Positions 6,317 to 10,882 of a stretch of 10,882 nucleotides of DNA are shown piece after piece (position 1 is the first letter of the stretch; each line of letters opens with the position of its first letter). The notes under the pieces were generated by a model. It searched no databases, had not been told where the DNA came from, and saw only the letters and a list, made by a program, of their open reading frames with translations. Source of the stretch: an uncultured Phycisphaerales bacterium (GTDB lineage Bacteria; Planctomycetota; Phycisphaerae; Phycisphaerales; UBA1924). The stretch covers positions 1 through 10,882 of the forward strand of contig CALAFV010000514.1 of the NCBI GenBank assembly GCA_937891445.1. Direction: 5' to 3'. Position numbers and translations under genes: made by a program.

Positions 6317-9300
6317 ATGGCCGCGCCCGCCCCGAGCCCTACCGTCCGCGCCAAGCTCGAGCAGGTCCGCCGCTCCCTCCTCGACCTGTCGCGGCGGAAC
6401 CGCCTGCTCAACTACCGCCCGACGGGCCACGGCGCCCTGCCGATCACGGATGAGCGGCCGGACCAGATCTACGCCCTGCTGGTCGAGGCCGGCGCGACGC
6501 TCCAGTTCCTCCCGGTCGCTCCGCCACGCGAGGAGTCCACGCCGCCGCAGGAAGAGGCAGAGACCTCTGCCGTGCCTGAGGCCGTCAGCGAGCCTCCGGC
6601 GGTCGAGCCTGCCCCTGAGCCGCTGGCGACCCCCCAGCCGCCGGCCGAGCCGGTGGCGGCCGTGGAGGCGGAGTCGGGCGCGGCCTCCCCAGTGCCGCCG
6701 TCCGCCGGCCCGACGCCCGAGACGGACGCCGAGCCCGGAGGCGTCGATCACCCCGCCGACCTCGGCGGTGCACCTCCTGCCGTACCCGCGGATGCGCTCC
6801 CCGACGACGCCTCGCCGCCTGCCGACAGCGCCACCCCCGCCGATGCGCCCCCGGAACTGGCCCCGCACCACACCGATCGCTTCCTCCAGACCTCACTGAC
6901 CGAGGCCGCCCTTCAGGACCGCCTTCTGCGCCTCTGGCGGCAGGCCGAGAGCGCCCTCCAAGAGCAGGGGAGCAACATCCTCTACCTCGCCCTCGGCCTC
7001 GTGGAATGGACCGACGCGGACTCAACCACCAGCCGCGCCCCGCTGCTGCTGATCCCGGTCGAACTCAACCGCCGCTCCGTCCGCGGGCGGCACACGCTCA
7101 AGCACACCGGCGAGGATCCGGTCGTCAACCCGGCGCTGGCGGAACTCTGCCGGCGCACCTTCGGCGTCGAACTCCCATCCCTGGACCCCGACGCCGAGGA
7201 CCCTATCGGCGCCCTCTTCGCCGCCGTGGCCGAGGCGATCGAGCCCCTCCGCGGCTGGCGGCTGCTCCCGGAGATCCACCTCGGGCTCTTCTCCTTCGCC
7301 AAACTCCTGATGTACCTCGACCTCGACGACGCCCGCTGGCCCGCCGAGGCGCCGGTGACGGCCGGGCCGATCATCCGCTCACTTCTGGGTGAGCCCGCCG
7401 AGTCGGAGACGCCGCTGCCGCCAGTGCCCACGAACCTCGACGACCTCGACCCCGCCCAGGTCTTCCAGGTCGTGGACGCCGATTCGAGCCAGCAGGCCGC
7501 GGTCGTCGCCGCCAAGAGCGGCCGTAGCCTCGTCATCGAAGGCCCGCCGGGCACCGGCAAAAGCCAGACGATCACCAACATCATCGCCGAGTGCCTCGCG
7601 GCCGGGCGGACGGTGCTGTTCGTCGCCGAGAAGGCCGCGGCCCTGGAGGTCGTCAAGTCCCGCCTCGAGCGCGTCGGCCTGGGCGACTTCGTCGCCGAAC
7701 TGCACAGCCGCCACGCCAGCAAGCGGGCCTTCATGGAGGACCTCCAGCGCACGCTCGCCCGCGCTCACGAGCCGCCGACGAAGCGCGAACTCGTCGGCGC
7801 GGCCCACTTGGCCGAACTCCGCTCGCGTCTCAACGCCTACGTCAACGCCCTCCACGAGCCGCAGGCCCCGCTGAGCCTGACGCCCTACGCCGCGATCGGC
7901 CGCGCCGTCGCCCTCGCGGATGCCCCGGAGGCCCCCTTCGACCTGCCGGATGTGCTGGAGTGGGACGCCGCCCGCCTCCGCGCCGCGGAGGAGGCGGTCA
8001 CGGCCCTCGCCCACGCGGCGGATCGCACCGGCGACCCGGCCACGCACCCGTGGCGAGGCGCCGGCCTGACGGAACTGCCGCTGACGGCACGCCAGCAACT
8101 CCCCGGCCGCCTTCGCGCCGCCGCCGAGGCCGCGGCGGCCGCCGCCTCCACCGCCGCCGACCTGCAAACCCGTCTGAGCCTGCGTCCCCCGGCGAATCTC
8201 GCGGAGGCCGACGCGATCATCGCGCTGGCCCGCGAGATCCTCGACGACCCACGCATCGACCCGGCGCACGCCCGCAACCCCGCGTGGGATTCGATTCCCG
8301 CGGAGATCCACGCCGCGCTCGAAGCCGGCCGCCGCCTCGCCCGCATCCGCTCCGAACTGGTCCCGCGATGGGCCGATCCCGACAACGACACCGACTGGAC
8401 GCTCCTGGCCCAGCGCCGCGCGACCCCGCCCGGCTGGCTCGGGCGCCTGCTCTCGCCGCAGTGGCGAGCCGACACAGGCCTGCTCCGCGGCTACCTCAAG
8501 CCCGGCGTCAACCCGAATGACCCGCAGATCGCGCTGGACCTGAACCGCCTTGTCGAGGGCCGCCGCCTCCGCGAGTCGCTCGATGCCGTTGCCGCCCGCG
8601 CCCGTGAGTTGCTGGGCGACCTCTGGCAGGGGCCGCGGACCGACTGGGACGCCGTCGAGCGTTACGCCTGCGCCGCGGCGCGGCTGCGCTCCATCCTCTC
8701 GCGGGGCTTGGGCGACGCCGCGGCGGTCGAGCGACTGGCGACCGACGACGGCCGCGCTGCCCTGCGCGACCTGACCGTACGCCTCGCCGATCACCTGACG
8801 ACGCTCCGCAGCGCCTTCGGCGATGTGCGAGCCACGCTCCACGCCGACCCGGCTCCGTTCCTCGGATCATCTGAGGACACGACACCGTGGGAGGCATGGC
8901 AGGCCCGGCTCGGAGAGTGCCTCGCCTCGCCGGAATCGCTGGACGACTGGGCCGCCCGCAACCGCGCCCGGGCCCAGGCCGCGAGCGCGGGCCTGCTCCC
9001 ATTCCTGACATGGCTCGACACGACGCAGGCGGCCGCCCCCTCCGACCTTCCCCGCGCCTTCCTCCGCCAGTTCTACCGCCTCTGGCTCGACGCCGTCATC
9101 CGCGCCCGCCCGGCGCTGGCCGAGTTCCGCGGCGAGGACCACGAGCGGATCATCGAGAAGTTCCGCGACCTGGACCGCCAGTGGCTCGAGGTCTCGCGCC
9201 AGCGGCTGTGCGCGCAGGTCCACGAGCGCCGGCCTCGCATCGGTTTCGCCACCAGCGAATCCTCCGGCCTGGGAATCCTCGAACGCGAGATCCGGCGCAA

Positions 9301-10882
9301 GCGCGGCATCAAGCCCATCCGCCAACTCCTGGCCTCCCCCGCCGGGCCGGCTGTCCAGCGCATCAAGCCCTGCTTCATGATGTCGCCGCTCTCGGTCGCC
9401 CAGTTCATCGAGCCCGGCGCGCTGATGTTCGACACGGTCATCTTCGACGAGGCCTCGCAGGTCGAGCCCGCCGATGCCCTCGGCGCGATCGCCCGCCTCC
9501 GCCCCGGCGGCCAACTCATCCTCGTCGGGGACGAGAAGCAACTCCCGCCCACCAACTTCTTCGCCGCCGTCGGCGCGGCGACGGCCGAGAACGGAGACGC
9601 CGCCGACGACCTCGCTTCCGCCTCCGACCTGGAGAGCATCCTCGGCCTCGGCCAGGCCGCGATCCGCGACCGCTTCCGCCTCCGCTGGCACTACCGCTCG
9701 CGCCACCAGTCGCTCATCGACTTCTCCAACCGCGAGTTCTACGAGAGCGACCTGCGGGTCTTCCCCAGCCCGCAGCGTGCAATCGCGTCCACGTCGGCCG
9801 CCGCCGCAAGTGGAAACGGAGCCCCGCCCCCCGTAACCACCGAGCCCGAACTCGGCCTCTCGTTCCGCTACATCGAGAATGCCGTGTACCACCGCGGCGG
9901 CCGCTCCGGGCCGGCCCAGACCAACCCCGCCGAGGCCCGCGCCGTCGCCGAGGCCGTCCTCGCCCACGCCCGCGAGCACCCGGAACTGAGCCTCGGCGTC
10001 GCCGCCCTCAGCGTCCGTCAGCAGAACGCCATCGAGGATGAGATCGAGCGTCTGCGTCGCGAGCACAACGACCCCCGCGTCGAGGCGTTCTTCTCCGGCG
10101 CCCGCGAGGAGCCGTTCTTCGTCAAGAATCTCGAGACCGTCCAGGGCGACGAGCGCGACGTCATCTTCATCTCCATCGGCTACGGCCGCGACAAGGAAGG
10201 CCGCATGACGATGAACTTCGGCCCGATCAACCAGGACGGCGGCTGGCGGCGGCTCAACGTCCTGACGACCCGCGCCCGCCGCCGCTGCGTCGTCTTCTCC
10301 TCCATCACCGACGCCGACATCCGCGCCGATGAGTCCTCCCCTCGCGGCGTCCGTGCCCTGCGCGGCTACCTCGCCTTCGCCCGCGCCGGCGGCGTGCTCC
10401 CGCGCGACGCCTCCGCCCAGCGCGATACCACCGACGCCCTCGTCCCCGCCGCCGTCGCCGACCGCCTCCGCGCCATGGGCTGGGACGTGGACCTGCACGT
10501 CGGCTCCGCCGGCTTCTGCGTGGACCTCGCCGTCGTCGATCCCGCCTCCGGCGGCCGGCGCTACCTCGCCGGCGTCGAGTGCGACGGCGACACGTACCGG
10601 GCCGCGGCCACCGCACGCGACCGCGACCGCCTGCGTCCCAGCGTCCTGGAGGGCCTGGGCTGGCGTCTCTGCCGCCTGTGGTCGCCCGACCTGCTCGCCC
10701 AGCCGGACACGACGGTGGCCCGCCTGCACGACCGCCTCACGCGCTCCGCCCGCCAGCACCCGGCCCCGCGTTCCGACCCCGCGCTCTCGCCCGCCTCCAC
10801 GCCGGTACGCGTGCGTCAGGCCACCGACGGCCGCCGCGCTGCCGCCGACACCGACAACGACGCGCCCGCCGTTCCGCCCGGC
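6317..10882 (+). CDS. DUF4011 / superfamily 1 helicase / Vsr-like nuclease fusion protein (3' end outside window)
   Basis: The frame stays open for 1522 codons from ATG 6317 to the window edge with no stop. The N-terminus (SLLDLSRRNRLLNYR, about residues 20-34) and NILYLALGLVEWTD followed by APLLLIPVELNR (about 215-250) are typical of DUF4011. They are separated by a Pro/Ala/Glu-rich insert (69-183). The helicase is Upf1-like: Walker A GPPGTGKS (409-416), Walker B DEAS (1044-1047), GDEKQLPP (1071-1078), WHYRSRH (1124-1130), VQGDERD (1275-1281) and LNVLTTRAR (1313-1321). About 630 mostly helical residues lie between Walker A and B. A Vsr/MTES_1575-type nuclease follows (about 1376-1470) with Asp1403, Glu1421-Cys-Asp1423, ARDRDRLR (1433-1440) and RLWSPD. 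It probably unwinds and cuts nucleic acid using ATP. Related multidomain proteins often carry a C-terminal DUF3320 domain; here only a disordered linker is visible before the edge. A defence role is plausible but unproven, as no partner gene is in view. The start is supported by the domain beginning near residue 13. Confidence 0.92.
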   Translation, partial: MAAPAPSPTVRAKLEQVRRSLLDLSRRNRLLNYRPTGHGALPITDERPDQIYALLVEAGATLQFLPVAPPREESTPPQEEAETSAVPEAVSEPPAVEPAPEPLATPQPPAEPVAAVEAESGAASPVPPSAGPTPETDAEPGGVDHPADLGGAPPAVPADALPDDASPPADSATPADAPPELAPHHTDRFLQTSLTEAALQDRLLRLWRQAESALQEQGSNILYLALGLVEWTDADSTTSRAPLLLIPVELNRRSVRGRHTLKHTGEDPVVNPALAELCRRTFGVELPSLDPDAEDPIGALFAAVAEAIEPLRGWRLLPEIHLGLFSFAKLLMYLDLDDARWPAEAPVTAGPIIRSLLGEPAESETPLPPVPTNLDDLDPAQVFQVVDADSSQQAAVVAAKSGRSLVIEGPPGTGKSQTITNIIAECLAAGRTVLFVAEKAAALEVVKSRLERVGLGDFVAELHSRHASKRAFMEDLQRTLARAHEPPTKRELVGAAHLAELRSRLNAYVNALHEPQAPLSLTPYAAIGRAVALADAPEAPFDLPDVLEWDAARLRAAEEAVTALAHAADRTGDPATHPWRGAGLTELPLTARQQLPGRLRAAAEAAAAAASTAADLQTRLSLRPPANLAEADAIIALAREILDDPRIDPAHARNPAWDSIPAEIHAALEAGRRLARIRSELVPRWADPDNDTDWTLLAQRRATPPGWLGRLLSPQWRADTGLLRGYLKPGVNPNDPQIALDLNRLVEGRRLRESLDAVAARARELLGDLWQGPRTDWDAVERYACAAARLRSILSRGLGDAAAVERLATDDGRAALRDLTVRLADHLTTLRSAFGDVRATLHADPAPFLGSSEDTTPWEAWQARLGECLASPESLDDWAARNRARAQAASAGLLPFLTWLDTTQAAAPSDLPRAFLRQFYRLWLDAVIRARPALAEFRGEDHERIIEKFRDLDRQWLEVSRQRLCAQVHERRPRIGFATSESSGLGILEREIRRKRGIKPIRQLLASPAGPAVQRIKPCFMMSPLSVAQFIEPGALMFDTVIFDEASQVEPADALGAIARLRPGGQLILVGDEKQLPPTNFFAAVGAATAENGDAADDLASASDLESILGLGQAAIRDRFRLRWHYRSRHQSLIDFSNREFYESDLRVFPSPQRAIASTSAAAASGNGAPPPVTTEPELGLSFRYIENAVYHRGGRSGPAQTNPAEARAVAEAVLAHAREHPELSLGVAALSVRQQNAIEDEIERLRREHNDPRVEAFFSGAREEPFFVKNLETVQGDERDVIFISIGYGRDKEGRMTMNFGPINQDGGWRRLNVLTTRARRRCVVFSSITDADIRADESSPRGVRALRGYLAFARAGGVLPRDASAQRDTTDALVPAAVADRLRAMGWDVDLHVGSAGFCVDLAVVDPASGGRRYLAGVECDGDTYRAAATARDRDRLRPSVLEGLGWRLCRLWSPDLLAQPDTTVARLHDRLTRSARQHPAPRSDPALSPASTPVRVRQATDGRRAAADTDNDAPAVPPG
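6521..6865 (+). other. Pro/Ala/Glu-rich low-complexity insert within the DUF4011 region
   Basis: About 115 codons (residues 69-183 of the helicase-nuclease) encode a run dominated by proline, alanine and acidic residues. It is almost free of aromatic residues and contains loose imperfect PEP/PAE-type repetition. It splits the two recognisable parts of the DUF4011 domain. It is predicted to be a flexible, acidic linker, and the frame is preserved across it. Confidence 0.6.

Noticed and set aside
7591..8520. Plus-strand frame of about 309 codons inside the helicase
   Set aside because: It is out of frame with the helicase motifs and its translation is almost only Arg, Pro, Gly and Ala.
8867..10759. 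Minus-strand open frame of about 630 codons opposite the helicase
   Set aside because: Composition is Gly/Ala/Glu/Arg-rich and repetitive, with no recognisable motifs. It is a mirror of the helicase-nuclease codons.
1..10882. CRISPR array, tRNA, insertion sequence or phage genes
   Set aside because: No regularly spaced repeats, no cloverleaf-like gene and no transposase or integrase motifs were found; nearly all the sequence is accounted for by five coding regions.

Overview
The window is GC-rich bacterial DNA, coding almost end to end and entirely on the + strand. It holds five genes separated by short gaps (24 to about 110 bases). I see no rRNA, tRNA, CRISPR array, insertion sequence or integrase. 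The lineage cannot be fixed from this sequence. High GC, an exported S46 dipeptidyl-peptidase, weak or absent Shine-Dalgarno sites at several starts and a giant DUF4011-type helicase would fit a Planctomycetota (Phycisphaerae-like) genome, but this is a low-confidence guess.

Left part (2-4062): three glycosyltransferase genes in a row. They are the C-terminal end of a GT4 (GT-B fold) enzyme cut by the window edge, a 583-residue GT2 (GT-A fold) enzyme of the rhamnosyl/galactofuranosyl-transferase type with an uncharacterised C-terminal extension, and a 603-residue GT4 enzyme with a cysteine cluster and a proline-rich insert. Together they look like the right end of a surface polysaccharide (exopolysaccharide or lipopolysaccharide) gene cluster. 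The sugars and linkages cannot be read from sequence.

Middle (4108-6207): a secreted S46-family dipeptidyl-peptidase with a signal peptide and a complete His/Asp/Ser triad. The residue at the position I align with the DPP7/DPP11 specificity switch is glycine, so it resembles DPP7 rather than the acidic-specific DPP11. It probably trims peptides in the periplasm and is not obviously linked to the sugar genes.

Right part (6317 to window end): a very large reading frame, at least 1522 codons and still open at the edge. It encodes a DUF4011 N-terminal domain, a superfamily 1 (Upf1-like) helicase with all main motifs, and a Vsr-like MTES_1575-type nuclease domain. A C-terminal DUF3320 domain would be expected beyond the edge. 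Such helicase-nuclease fusions are candidate genome-defence or DNA-processing proteins. This is the most interesting gene here, and its partners, if any, lie to the right. A 12-bp imperfect hairpin separates it from the peptidase gene, and a CATAAT box sits so close to its ATG that a leaderless transcript is possible.

Each of the four complete boundaries carries one AT-rich hexamer resembling a -10 box. The genes may therefore be transcribed individually or in overlapping units rather than as one strict operon.
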